Origin: Orobanche coerulescens
Lineage: Eukaryota > Streptophyta > Magnoliopsida > Lamiales > Orobanchaceae
Direction: 5' to 3'
Assembly: GCA_033398695.1 (NCBI GenBank)
Contig: CM065811.1
Coordinates: 115,925,501-115,989,500 of the forward strand
Length of the DNA: 64,000 nucleotides
Below are positions 33,801 through 44,880 of the stretch, piece after piece; positions within the stretch are counted from its first letter, which is position 1; each line of letters starts with the position of its first letter. The notes beneath the pieces are model-generated. The model was not told where the DNA came from. It saw only the letters and a program-made list of their open reading frames with translations, and did no database searches. The position numbers and the translations under genes were made by a program.

Positions 33801-33955
33801 TTACCCATCCAGAAGACTGGAAGCTAGCTTTCGATAAGTCTCATGAAGGTCAAGCTATATACCTTAATCGATACAAGGACGCACATCAAAAATGGTGGAA
33901 AGGTACCAAGAATGACCCTAAAAGGCCATGGAGGCACACAGATTACAGGAGTTAA
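30858..33955 (+). pseudogene. Sirevirus copy 2 env-like gene
   Basis: Start ATG 30858 (MASSQTSSISL) is shared with copies 3 and 4. The gene would encode about 1,030 residues. Order: N-terminal domain with AVIRR/GVEI-type and YRLP motifs, a basic stretch RKRKRSHSK, Pro-rich DPTPV/DPSPI repeats, an acidic DSDDDDD tract, a Gln/Pro/Glu-rich linker, a long heptad region and a C-terminal WWKGTKNDPKRPW. Breaks: TAG near 30988, a frameshift near 31040 (shared with copy 3), stops at 31670 and 32219, frameshifts near 32560 and 33627. No signal peptide or membrane segment is visible. It sits after pol where Sireviruses carry an 'envelope-like' ORF; the function is unknown. The N-terminal pattern resembles the domain of unknown function called 'putative plant transposon protein' (uncertain). 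Confidence 0.8.
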
Positions 33956-34468
33956 ATTTCCTTATATTATTATTTTTGTAATCTTATTTTCAGAACAGCA
34001 AAAATTTTGTAACACTTTGTTTCAATATCAATAAAATATTTGTCTGTCTTGAAAGATTACAACTCGTAATCTACTGTGTTATTGTATCTTTACAAACACT
34101 TAACTTATCCTTGCTGTATACAAGTATAAAACTTATTTTAATACATAAACTGTAAAGAACTTATCTGCGAACAGTTCATAGTTTAAGTTGTATGTATCTA
34201 GAATACTATGTAAGATTGTGCCTATGCGCCAATCATAAGTTTAATCATGTATCACTCTTTTGATAAATCTGAACTTGCCTGCGAGCAGTTCTTAGTATTA
34301 AGCTAATAGTTGAAGGCAAGAACATTCGAACAGAAGACCAAGAAGTCTGCCCTCCTTCAAGATGCTAAGTGTCAAAGTTTTGGCATCATAAAGGATGTTT
34401 ATATAACATCATAAGGTTTTAAAAGGAATACTTGGAAGGACTTTGCAAATTATCAAAAAGGGGGAAAT
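33956..34468 (+). other. Copy 2 trailer, poly(A) signal and polypurine tract
   Basis: AATAAA lies near 34031, some 75 bp after the env-like stop. The trailer ends in the polypurine tract AAAAAGGGGGAAAT at about 34456-34468, directly before the LTR start. It is nearly identical to the copy 1 trailer up to the copy 1 deletion point. Confidence 0.8.
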
Positions 34469-35658
34469 TGTTGGGATAACAATCCCTGTATCGAAATCGT
34501 TGGGATAAACAAATCCCTGTATCGAAAGATCATGACAGAATATTTTGACAATATGCCAATCCAGCATACAGCAAGAAGCTGTATCGAAAGGCTAATCAAA
34601 GGTATCATCCTATATCGAAGACTTCTCGTAGCCCCAGCATACAGTGAATCTTTCATACAGCAAAGGAGTCTCATAAAGACTAAGTATGGAAGCTGTCTTG
34701 AATCGACAATACAGCTATCATTCCATACAGCATCCAAGCAGGACAAGAAGGAATCTTTGTTATTCGCTAAAGTCAAAGTCCCGTTTGAGAAGATATATTT
34801 AAATATTAAAGGATAAAGTATTTAAATATCAAAGTCGTCAGAGATCTTCAATCTAGCGCAAAATCCGGATCGTGTTTTATTCAAACACATCATCCCATTG
34901 GAATGGAATCTTGCTCAACGGATTTATATCAACGGATACATTTCAGAAGCCTATATATATCTCCAGAGCATGAAGATCAAAAAATGATCATATACGCAAG
35001 TAAAACAAGTGCTTACATGAATATTCAGAGCAAAATATATCTCCCAAATCATACTGCTATTCTGAAAGAAGAGATATACAAGTGCTCAAACTGTGAACAA
35101 CACATCATCAGCTAAAAGCTCAGAAAGTCAAAGCTGTTTTTCAATCATTGTTCTACCATTAAACAAAACCCATCAGCCCTGTGTGGACTGAGAAACCTTG
35201 CTATTCCTGAACTGTGTGTGACGGACTTGCATTGAAGAGACGAAACTTCGGAATTGTGTGTGAAGAAGCCAGTCAAGTGATAGCTTAAACCAATCTGTGT
35301 GAACGGTTGAAGGCTAAGATCATTATATCAATCTGTGTGAACGATATATTGATTAGGTTTGATTATAAATACGTAGTTGTGTACGTAGTATTTATAATAA
35401 ACATTTTCACTCCTGTGTGGAGGACCAGTGGACGTAGAGGGGTTTACCTCGAACCATTTTAATTACCGTGTCAATTACCTTATGCATTTACTATTTTAAT
35501 ATTTGTAATTATTTTTAAGTATACACTTCATATTTAGTTGCTGTATTTACAACAACTCACTTTAACAAGACTTCCGCTACGCACTCAGATTTGAAAATTG
35601 TATAGCTTGTTATTTAAAACACTTTCCAAGCTGTATCCTGTATACATAGTTGCCAATA
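34469..35658 (+). repeat. Sirevirus LTR between copies 2 and 3, 1,190 bp
   Basis: It begins TGTTGGGATAACAATCCC (34469) and ends TTGCCAATA (35658, usual end CAACA). A PPT abuts its left side and a PBS its right, so it serves as 3' LTR of copy 2 and 5' LTR of copy 3. U3 is rich in CTGTATCGA/ATACAG words. A TATA run lies near 34958-34966, AATAAA near 35397, and TGTGTG-centred inverted repeats at 35178-35424. Confidence 0.9.
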
Positions 35659-35660
35659 AG

Positions 35661-35672
35661 TGGTATCGTAGC
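35661..35672 (+). promoter_or_regulatory. Primer-binding site of Sirevirus copy 3
   Basis: TGGTATCGTAGC begins two bases after the LTR end. It has one more change than the copy 2 site. Confidence 0.75.
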
Positions 35673-35769
35673 GGTTGATTCTAAAAAGAATCAGTCGTAT
35701 TTTTGATTGAATCAGATCCTTAAATCACTTATTTTTGTAAAACAGTCTTTTTCTTCCCTTTACTCTCAT

Positions 35770-38049
35770 ATGGATTCATCATTGATCAATAAAGTTCCTA
35801 TGTTTTCTATTAACGAATTTGATGGTTGGAGAATTAGGATGGAGGCTCATCTTGCAGCAATGCACGAAGAGATAATTTTTGTCATACAGGATGGCCCCAT
35901 AAAGATTATGAAGGAAAATCTGGCCCCAAGGATTGAAGGCCAGGCTCATACAGAGATGCTTGAAAAAGAGCGTGAACAGTGGACTTCCGACGAAAGAAAG
36001 CACGCCAACCTCGACAATGTCGTGAAGAATGCGCTATTTGTCACTCTTGACAAAGGCACATTCTCTAACATAAAGAGCTGTAAATCAGCCAAGGATATCT
36101 GGGATAAACTCAAGTTAATTTGTGAGGGAACTGCTCTCAAAAGAAAACAAGATTCCAAAATTAACTCAGCAATTTGAATCTTTTGAAATGAAACCAACTG
36201 AAACACTTGAGGAACTTTTGACCTCAGATTCACTGGCATTATTGGTGAACTTGAAGCATTAGGCAAGATTTATACCCAAAGGGAGAAAAACCTAAAGATT
36301 TTCAGATCACTCCCTGCCCGATGGGACATTAAGACCACAACTATGCGTGTGTCGTGCAATCTTAGTGAAATATCAACTTTTGATCTCTTTTATGACCTCA
36401 AAGCATTTGAGTACGATATAGACAGGAGAGAGAAAGCTGAAGAATCTCCTGCCAGGACTACAGCCTTAGCCGCTGTATCCAACCAAAGACACAGCATGCC
36501 AAGCTCATCAAAGACCATTCATAAGAAACCTAACAGCAACGACGATATCCTGTCGCAAGACGAAATGGCACTCCTCATGCATAAGTTCAAGAAGTTTATC
36601 AAGCAGTCAGGAAAGACTCCATACAGGCCCAAGCCTGTACACAAGGTAAGTACTGAAACTTACTCTGGTGATGCTAACCTGTGTTATAATTGCAGGAAAC
36701 CAGGGCATTATGCAAATAAATGTCCTCATCCCAAAGTTCAAAGGTTGTCGGAAGCCGAGCAGCAAGAAAAGGATGAAAGAAGACGAGCTTGGAAAAACAA
36801 GCTCAAGGCCATGACTGGTGAATCAGAAGCCTCCCCCGTACCATCAAAATCCGAAGAATATCTTCAGGTAGTCACTGACAGTGATTCATTTGATGATGAT
36901 TTCGAAGATAAAGCCTATATGTGCTTTATGGCCAAGGACATTCCGGAAGATGATGATGAGGTAAGCTCAACTTCAGCTATTCCCTCCAATGCATCTCATA
37001 CTTTTGAAAACATGATGAATGAGTATAATACCATTCAAATGGCCCATGAAACATTGAAAAATGAAAATATACAGCTCCAACTTTCTAACTTAGAGCTGAA
37101 AGAAGAAAACGACTTGCTGAAAGTAAATTACGAAAATATGTCTATTGATTGTGAAAACAGCAAAGTCGAGTATGAAAAACTCATGGAGAGCAATCATCAA
37201 CTTGCTCATGAACTAAGTGAGACTAAATCTCATAGTGAATGTAATACAAATGATTTTGTTCTGCTTCAAGCCAAAGTAAAACCTCTCGAAAAACGAGAAG
37301 GAGAACTTGAGATCATTTTGAAATCTTTCGAGAAATCATCCAAAATAATGGAAGAAATTCTAAGCACTGGGCAACATACTCATGATAAAAGTGGCTTAGG
37401 ATACAGCTCATTTTCCAATAAAGGGAAATCTAGTACTGTGTTCGTAAGGGGTGTGGAACCCATTCCTGTATCGAAAGAAGTTCCAAGTCATGTGAAGGAA
37501 CCCGTTGCACCGCGAACAGCAAAAGCTGCCATTCTGCCACCTCAGTCATATTCCAGACAGCGGAATCACCAGCCATTCAGACCTGTAAGGCATACCCAAC
37601 AGCATGCTCCCCGAGCATATCAACAGCGCCAACAGCCGTTCAGAAAGAAGGATGTATCCAAATATCAATGGCCCGCACGTCAGTACTTTCAGTACAGCAT
37701 GCCTAGATAATGGATACAGAAGCCTCATCATTCATCTCGACAGCAAGTTTCCGCACAGTATCAACAACAGCGTTGGGAATCCAACTGGAGACCCAGAAGG
37801 CAAGTTGTTAGGACGAAGATAATGGCTCCACCTCCAAGACGGCATTTGTACTGGACTAATAATAACCCCGAATTTTACATGCATAATAATTATCATGGTT
37901 ATAGAAACTACGTATATGCCCCATGTATAAATCGCAATTACGGACCTAAACCATCCTACAGTAAACCTATTGCTGTCAGGAAAATCTGGGTACCTAAAGG
38001 CACTAACATCCATGGACCCAACAATCAAAGGGGACCTAAATCTACCTAA
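35770..38049 (+). pseudogene. Sirevirus copy 3 gag
   Basis: The architecture and start are as in copy 2. The N-terminal domain is broken twice: a 2-base deletion near 36131, not in copy 2, and the shared 1-base loss near 36208. From 36343 a single frame of 455 residues covers the knuckle CYNCRKPGHYANKC, the acidic DSFDDDFEDK part, the coiled-coil segment and the Gln/Arg-rich tail up to TAA 37708-37710. This frame is joined where copy 2 has a shift near 25800, so the copy 2 lesion there is private. 37711-38049 continues the tail (RRHLYWTNNNPEFYMHNN) to the terminal TAA. Confidence 0.87.
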
Positions 38050-38976
38050 TTTGTTTGCTATAGGATATTTTGGAGAAGGACATTTGGTACTTTGACAGCG
38101 GATGTTCCCGGCACATGATAGGTGAAGCAGTTGCCTACAAGGATTTTGATCAACCAGGAAAAATACAGCAAGGAGCTTCTTAATAAATTTGGAATAAATA
38201 CTTCCAAATCATCGTCAACTCCTATGAGCACTTCCGTGAAAATTAGTGCTCATGAAGCTGGAAAGTCGGTTGATCAATCACTCTACATGAAGCTTATTGG
38301 CTCACTCCTGTACCTAACGGCTAGCAGACCCAATATACAGTTTGCTATGGGAGTGTGTGCGCGATATCAAGTATCACCTAAAGAATCACACTTCGCAACA
38401 GCTAAACGAATCCTGAAATACGTCAAAGGAACAGTCGATGTAGGACTGTGGTATCTTAAGGAAGGCGGATTCGATTTAGTTGGCTACAGCGACTCGGATC
38501 TCGGATGTTGCAAGCTAGATAGGAAGAGTACAAGCGGAACTTATCACTTTCTTGGACCTAGACTGGTGTCTTGGTTTAGCAAGAAACAATTGGCAAACTC
38601 ACTTTCAACAGCTGAATCAGAATACTATGCTGTTGGTTGTTGTTGTATGCAGATCCTTTGGATGCAACAACAGCTATCAGACTATGGAATTGAAGCCAAA
38701 GAGATGCCGATTATGTGCGATAGCACGAGTGCAATTCCTATCACTCACAACCCTGTATTGCACTCGCGCACCAAGCATATTCACATGAAGCATCATTTCA
38801 TTAGGAATCATGTTGAGAACAAGAATGTTCGGCTGGAAAAAGTTCTTACAGATATCCAGTTAGCCGCATCTTCACCAAACCTCTCGACACAGCAAGATTC
38901 TGCATGCTTCGACATGAATTGGGATTGCTACAGCCTAACTCCCTGTAAGTTTTTAATGCGTTTACTCAGTAATTGA
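38050..38976 (+). pseudogene. Sirevirus copy 3 pol with 2.35-kb internal deletion
   Basis: The protease start WYFDSGCSRHM (38086-38118, D-S-G intact) is joined at about 38118-38121 to the end of RT (KQLPTRILINQEKYSKELLNKFG). In copy 2 coordinates, 26941 to 29288 is missing: the rest of protease, integrase and the RT core with YVDD. RNase H follows ([36 protein letters not shown]) as one open frame to 38976, although the last residues are in the frame created by the shared 1-base loss near 38865. The copy cannot encode RT or integrase. Confidence 0.9.
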
Positions 38977-39690
38977 GGGGGAATGTTGTAAGACCCAAGA
39001 ATACAGTATCCACCGTTAGTTATCTGTACACTCAGTCTATCAGAACAACACTATAGGAACCAAGCGATATACATTATCCTACAGTTGATGTGTGTAATAA
39101 TTAAGGGGGAATACAGTACGATCCTAGAATACAGCATTCATCCGAAAGCTAATGTATCGAATTGAAACCCCTAAGTACCTTTTAAGGGGGAACGCTGTAT
39201 TTTCGCGGATACAACACCTACAATGGAAAATCATTATCATGTTAAACAATATTTTATGTCCACGTGCCCTATTATCATTACAAGTCATTTGCATTAAATG
39301 CTTTACACGACATCTAGACATTGGTATCTTCAAAGCCGTGATGTTTTAAATTTTTTTATTAATTGTACACCGCCTGTTCGGGCACTAAGGGTAATTTAAT
39401 AAGTCAGAAGTTGGACCCACTCCTATTTTAAATTAGATGAATAAGTTGTACCGGTTACACTCAGTCTATCGTGATCGTTCATTTCAAACAAGGGTTCCCA
39501 TCCCTTAAATCTGACCGTTTAATCTCTGAAAACCCTTCTTCGCCGCCCACTATAAAAGGACTGTAAATGCCATTTGAGACTCTTTATGCTTTCTGCATAT
39601 TGTAAGAGTTCTCGAGCATACAGCCTACAAATCTTTTTGTGTTTACTACATTCTCTTTGAATCCTTTTAACTTTTCTTCGAGAATCATCA
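38977..39690 (+). other. Copy 3 spacer with PPT-like repeats and TATA box
   Basis: It is colinear with 30059-30857. AGGGGGAA tracts lie near 38977, 39103 and 39185, and CACTATAAAAGG near 39548-39559, about 130 bp before the env-like ATG. No open frame is supported. Confidence 0.75.
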
Positions 39691-42600
39691 ATGGCATCTT
39701 CTCAGACCTCTTCCATCTCTCTCAAGAAATCCTCCAACATCATCGACGGACGGATCTTCTCTAGATTTGTCGTGCTTGAATGTGACCATTCCGAAGTGGA
39801 TGACGTCGAATCGATGGAGTACGTCATCACTAGGATTCGTCAACAAGGTCTCTATCGCCTTGCAGCCACTCTGCTAAACGATTTGATGTTCATCTGGTTG
39901 AGGAGTTCAACCTCAATGCCGCTGTTCGTTTCCTTTCACTGGATCAAGGAGGACATGTTGCTGACATCACAGCCGTCATTCGCGGAGTCGAGATCCGTGT
40001 TGACCAGGAGATTCTCCAGAATCTTTACAGGCTTCCTGCTGATGGCCTTTCAATAGAAAATCTTGACACCTTTGGGTCCCAGGAACTGTTAACCGCTTAC
40101 TATGGCTTGTTCACCGATTCAGCCTCGGTTGAAACGGTTCACACCTCTTGCCATAAGAAAAACTTTTTTTACCTTTTGTCTATTTACACGATTTCTGTTG
40201 TCGTGTTATTGAGAATAGAACAAGTGCGTTCGAGATGTGCACCAATCTTAGGTTTAGGATGATGGTTGCAATTATGACCTGTGAGAAGGTCAACTGGTGT
40301 CAAATCATCCTCAAACGGTTGCAGGAAGAAGTTTCAAAGCCTGCCTCGCAGAAGAAATCCTTTGGTTTGCTTTTAAATTATATTCTGATCAAATGCGGTG
40401 TTCCGCAAGATGAAAAAGCAAAGAAAATCACTTCTCGCATTTATATGGGAAGCATCAGACCCACCATCTCCAAGAAAGGACCCCTCATTGAAAACAGGCC
40501 TTACGTTCGCAAATTGCCCCTTCCTGCCGACCCAAGGGACGTATCTTGGAAGTCTCAGAGAGAGGAGACCTCAAGGAAGAGAAAAAGATCTCACAGCAAA
40601 ACTCCAGTTGCTGTTGAGAAGCCGAAAAGGAAGCTAAGGAGGCTTTCAAAAGTTAAGGCTACAGAAACCTCCAAGGACGCTTCTTCCGTGGCTCAACACA
40701 CTGAACAACTCCCCCAGGGCCCAACCCCTGTGAAAGAGATGCCTGCTACTGTCGATATAGTATATCCCGAGCCTTTGGCGGTTATGATGGATGCTCAGAC
40801 ATCTGCCAACATACAAGATTTTGGCGAGTTGGCTGCCACTTTGGAGCCAAAAGCTACTTCTCCTATGCGGGATCCCACACCCGTTAAGGATCCATCTCCC
40901 ATCATGGTACCAACCCCTGTAAGGGATCCCTCTCCGATACAGGATTCCACACCTGTAGATGAACCCATGCCTATAGCGGACTCAGGCGCTGTACGCAGCC
41001 CCTCCCCAGACATAATTATTACCAAAACCCTACTTTCTGTGCAAATCGAACAGGCTTATGAATGGTTTGTCCAATCGAAGAACTACATACTTGATCCGTA
41101 CGAAAACCTCTACAACTGTAGCGAATGGAGCAATGAAGAAAGATTTGTTTTGGAACTGACGGATGCTCAAGATGTTGCTATCCTGATCCAATGGGACAAC
41201 CTCTGCGTTAAAGAGCTTATTGAGAGCCATTTGTTTGAAAAAGCCGAAGCACGAAAGAAAGGAAAAGCTAAGTCCGTGGAATCTCCCGAAAGTCCAAAAT
41301 CAGATCCTGACTCTGACGATGATGACGACGCCCTACGGGATGGTATAAGAATGAGTCGCAAAGAATCTGAATTTCAGATGGGAGCAGGAACTTCCAGTCA
41401 ACATCAATCACCTCCCATCAACAATACGATGTTCCCAACAATGCGGATTCAGTACCTCATGCCGCGGAGGAACAATCTGTTTCGCAATAGGCACCCGAGC
41501 CTGTCGCCGCCCAAGCAGAAGAAGAATCTAGCACCATCCCGCATGAGGAATCAGTCTCTCTATCGGAGCAGGCGGAAGCTGAGAGACAGCAGGAGGAATC
41601 AGTCCCTCCAGTATCCATGTCTTCAGAACCCATCCCAGCAAAGGAGGATGCAGCACCCCCTGTCGCCGAGCCCGAATCTGATACTCCTGCATCCTCAACC
41701 GCCTTGGAATCCAACGATGGTATAATACCTGAGGATGTCCAACTCAATTCACGCCCCAATGTGAATTTGAGAAGGTTTAACGGAGTTGAGGATTTCGCCC
41801 AGCCAGATTCTCCTAGGACTGCCACAAGGAAAGAGCGATTACATGCTCTTGGCCTCCAAACTGTTTTCATCCAGGACGCCATCAATGCCCTGTATTCTGT
41901 GGAAAAAGCTCTTGATTGGCTACACATATCTGCCGTTGAAGAGATGACAGGACTAAAGCATGAAGTCTCCCGAGTGGAAGAAGCCTTCACTATCCTGCCA
42001 CACGTCTTCAAGCAGGCCCTGAGCCAATTGCAAGAAAAACAGGAGCAGATTCTGAGAGAAGAACAATCAAAGCTATGCGTGTCTGAGGCCAAGACAGCAT
42101 CTGCTATGATTGAAACCGGTTCCCAGCTTCGAGCCCACGACAAGAAAATTCAAGATATGTCGCAGGTGCTCTCCTCCCTTGTTGAGAAAACGACAAATAT
42201 TGAGACGAAACAGGATGCTGCTTTGCAAATCCTGGAACGCCTTGATGAGAAGGTGTCCTACCTTGATGACGCCAAAAAGGGGGAAGAATCGAGGGAAGCT
42301 GCTAGGAGAACAAGGCTGGAGCAAGAAGAGGAAATGTTAGCTCCTTTTGAAGACTCCATCACTGCTGATATAGCCCGTATTTCAACGCTGAACGTTAGAA
42401 TACAGGGAGATCGACCAAAATTCCAGGATCCTAAGTATACTGCTGAAGAGATCAAGAACTGGAGGAGAAATGAACTGCTAAGATACTTTGTTGTTCTTAT
42501 CAGGGAATCCTCATTATTCAACAGATGCAGGACGGTACAGGAAGCCGCGGAGGAGTTCAAGAACAAGCTGGAACAAGGACCGCTCCCGCTATAGCAGCAG

Positions 42601-42786
42601 ATGAAGTCAAGGCATAGAAAAGGTGACTTGGTTACCCATCCAGAAGACTGGATCCTAGCTTTCGATAAGTCTTATGAAGGTCAAGCTATATACCTTAATC
42701 GATACAAGGACGCACATCAAAACTGGTGGAAAGGTACCAAGAATGACCCTAAAAGGCCATGGAGGCACACAGATTACAGGAGTTAA
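39691..42786 (+). pseudogene. Sirevirus copy 3 env-like gene, best preserved
   Basis: ATG 39691 (MASSQTSSISLKKSSNIIDGR) is followed by an open frame to 40056, crossing the shared frameshift near 39873. The region 39875-40130 reads in another frame (VEEFNLN..ITAVIRGVEIRVDQEILQNLYRLP). From 40235 an open frame of 496 residues includes RKRKRSHSK (gene residue about 295), Pro-rich repeats (392-428) and DSDDDDD (about 540). A frameshift near 41430 leads to the 41617-42594 frame with the heptad region (about 765-870). TAG 42592-42594 then precedes the conserved tail to 42786. About 1,030 residues overall, no signal peptide or transmembrane stretch seen. Neighbours are as in copy 2. Confidence 0.82.
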
Positions 42787-43300
42787 ATTTCCTTGTATTA
42801 TTATTTTTGTAATCTTATTTTCAGAACAGCAAAAATTTTGTAACACTTTGTCTCAATATCAATAAAATATTTGTCTGTCTTGAAAGATTACAACTCGTAA
42901 TCTACTGTGTTATTGTATGTTTACAAACACTTAACTTATCCTTGCTGTATATAAGTATAAAACTTATTTTAATACATAAGCTGTAAAGAACTTGTCTGCG
43001 AACAGTTCATAGTTTAAGTTGTATGTATCTAGAATACTATGTAAGATTGTGCCTGTGCGCCAATCATAAGTTTAATCATGTATCACTCTTTTGATAAAAT
43101 CTGAACTTGCCTGCGAGCAGTTCATAGTATTAAGCTAATTGTTGAAGGCCAGAACATTCGAACAAAAGACCAAGAAGTCTGCCCTCCTTCAAGATGCTAA
43201 GTGTCAAAGTTTTGGCATCATCAAGGATGTTTAGATAACATCATAAGGTTTTAAAAGGAAGACTTGGAAGGACTTGGCAAATTATCAAAAAGGGGGAAAT
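42787..43300 (+). other. Copy 3 trailer, poly(A) signal and polypurine tract
   Basis: AATAAA lies near 42862. The purine tract AAAAAGGGGGAAAT (43287-43300) abuts the next LTR. No open frame. Confidence 0.8.
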
Positions 43301-44488
43301 TGTTGGGATAACAATCCCTGTATCGAAATCGTCGGGATAAACAAATACCTGTATCGAAAGATCATGACAGAATATTTTGACAATATGCCAATCTAGCATA
43401 CAACAAGAACCTGTACCGAAAGGCTAATCAAAGGTATCATCCTGTATTGAAGACTTCTCGTAGCCCCAGCATACAGTGAATCTTTCATACAGCAAAGGAG
43501 TCTCATAAAGACTAAGTATGGAAGTTGTCTCGAATCGACAATACAGCTATCATTCCATACAGTATCCAAACAGGACAAGAAGGAATCTTTGTTATTCGCT
43601 AAAGTCAAAGTCCCGTTTGAGAAGATATATTTAAATATTAAAGGATAAAGTATTTAAATGTCAAAGTCGTCAGAGATCTTCAATCTAGCGCAAAATCCGG
43701 ATCGTGTTTTATTCAAACACATCATCCCATTGGAACGGAATCTTGCTCAACGGATTTATATCAATGGATACATTTCAGAAGGATATATATCTCTAGAGCT
43801 TGAAGATCAAAAAACGATCATATACGCAAGTGAAACAAGTGCTTACATGAATATACAGAGCAAAACATATCTCCCAAAGCATACTGCTATTCTGAAAGAA
43901 GAGATATACAGGTGCTCAAACTGTGAACAACACATCATCAGCTAAAAGCTCAGAAAGTCAAAGTTGTTGTTCAATCATTGTTCTACCATTGAACAAAACC
44001 CATCAGCCCTGTGTGGACTGAGAAACCTTGCTATTCCTGAACTGTGTGTGACGGACTTGCATTGAAGAGACGAAGCTTCGGAACTGTGTGTGAAGAAGAC
44101 AGTCAAGTGATAGCTTAAACCAATCCGTGTGAACGGTTGAAGGCTAAGATCATTATATCAATCTGTGTGAACGATATATTGATTAGGTTTGATTATAAAT
44201 GCGTAGTTGTGTACGTAGTATTTATAACAAACATTTTCACTCCTGTGTGGAGGACCAGTGGACGTAGAGGGGTTTACCTCGAACCACTTTAATTACCGTG
44301 TTAAATACCTTCTTCATTTACTGTTTTAATATTTGTGATTATTTTTAAGTATACACTTCATATCTAGTTGCTATATTTACAGCAACTCACGTTAACAAGA
44401 CTTTCGCTACGCACTCAGATTTGAAAACCGTACAGCTTGTTGTTTAAAACACTTTCCAAGCTATATCCTTTATACTTAGTGGCCAACA
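43301..44488 (+). repeat. Sirevirus LTR, 3' LTR of copy 3, 1,188 bp
   Basis: It begins TGTTGGGATAACAATCCC and ends TTAGTGGCCAACA. It is closely similar to 34469-35658, with matching U3 words, TGTGTG motifs and length. It is not followed by a PBS. The next bases (CATTTAACACAAACTCGC) enter RNase H codons of copy 4, so this LTR marks an insertion into, or a recombination with, another Sirevirus. Confidence 0.9.
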
Positions 44489-44880
44489 CATTTAACACAA
44501 ACTCGCTTTCAACAGCTGAATCAGAATACTACACTACTGGTAGATGATGTATGCAGATCCTTTGGATGCAACAACAGCTGTCAGACTATGGAATTGAAGC
44601 CAAAGAAACGCCGATAATGTGTGATAGCACGAGTGCCATTGCAATAACGCACAACCCTGTATTACACTCGCGTACTAAGCATATCAACATGAAGCATCAC
44701 TTCATCAGGAAGCATGTTGGGAACAAGGATGTTCGGCTTGAAAAAGTTCATACAGATGTCCAGTTAACCGACATCTTTACCAAACCTCTCGACACAGCAA
44801 GATTCTGCATGCTTCACAAGAATTGGGATTGCTACAGGCTGACTCCCTGTAAGTTTTTAATGCTTTTACTCAGCAATTGA
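44489..44880 (+). pseudogene. Sirevirus copy 4 RNase H C-terminus
   Basis: It starts in the codons for LANSLSTAESEYY and continues as QILWMQQQLSDYGIEAKE.., CDSTSAIAITHNP, SRTKHINMKHHFIRKHV and DIFTKPLDTARFCML to the natural stop (44878-44880). Here the reading frame through DIFTKPL is intact, unlike copies 2 and 3, which lack one base. The upstream part of this element is not in the window. Confidence 0.87.

Noticed and set aside
34456..35658. Target-site duplication around Sirevirus copy 3
   Set aside because: The left LTR is flanked by another unit's PPT, not by target DNA, so no duplication can be expected or scored.
41457..42143. 228-codon minus-strand open frame opposite the env-like gene
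   Set aside because: Shadow of the Ser/Gln/Glu-rich coding strand; the same shadow appears at 32967-33311 and 22760-23038.
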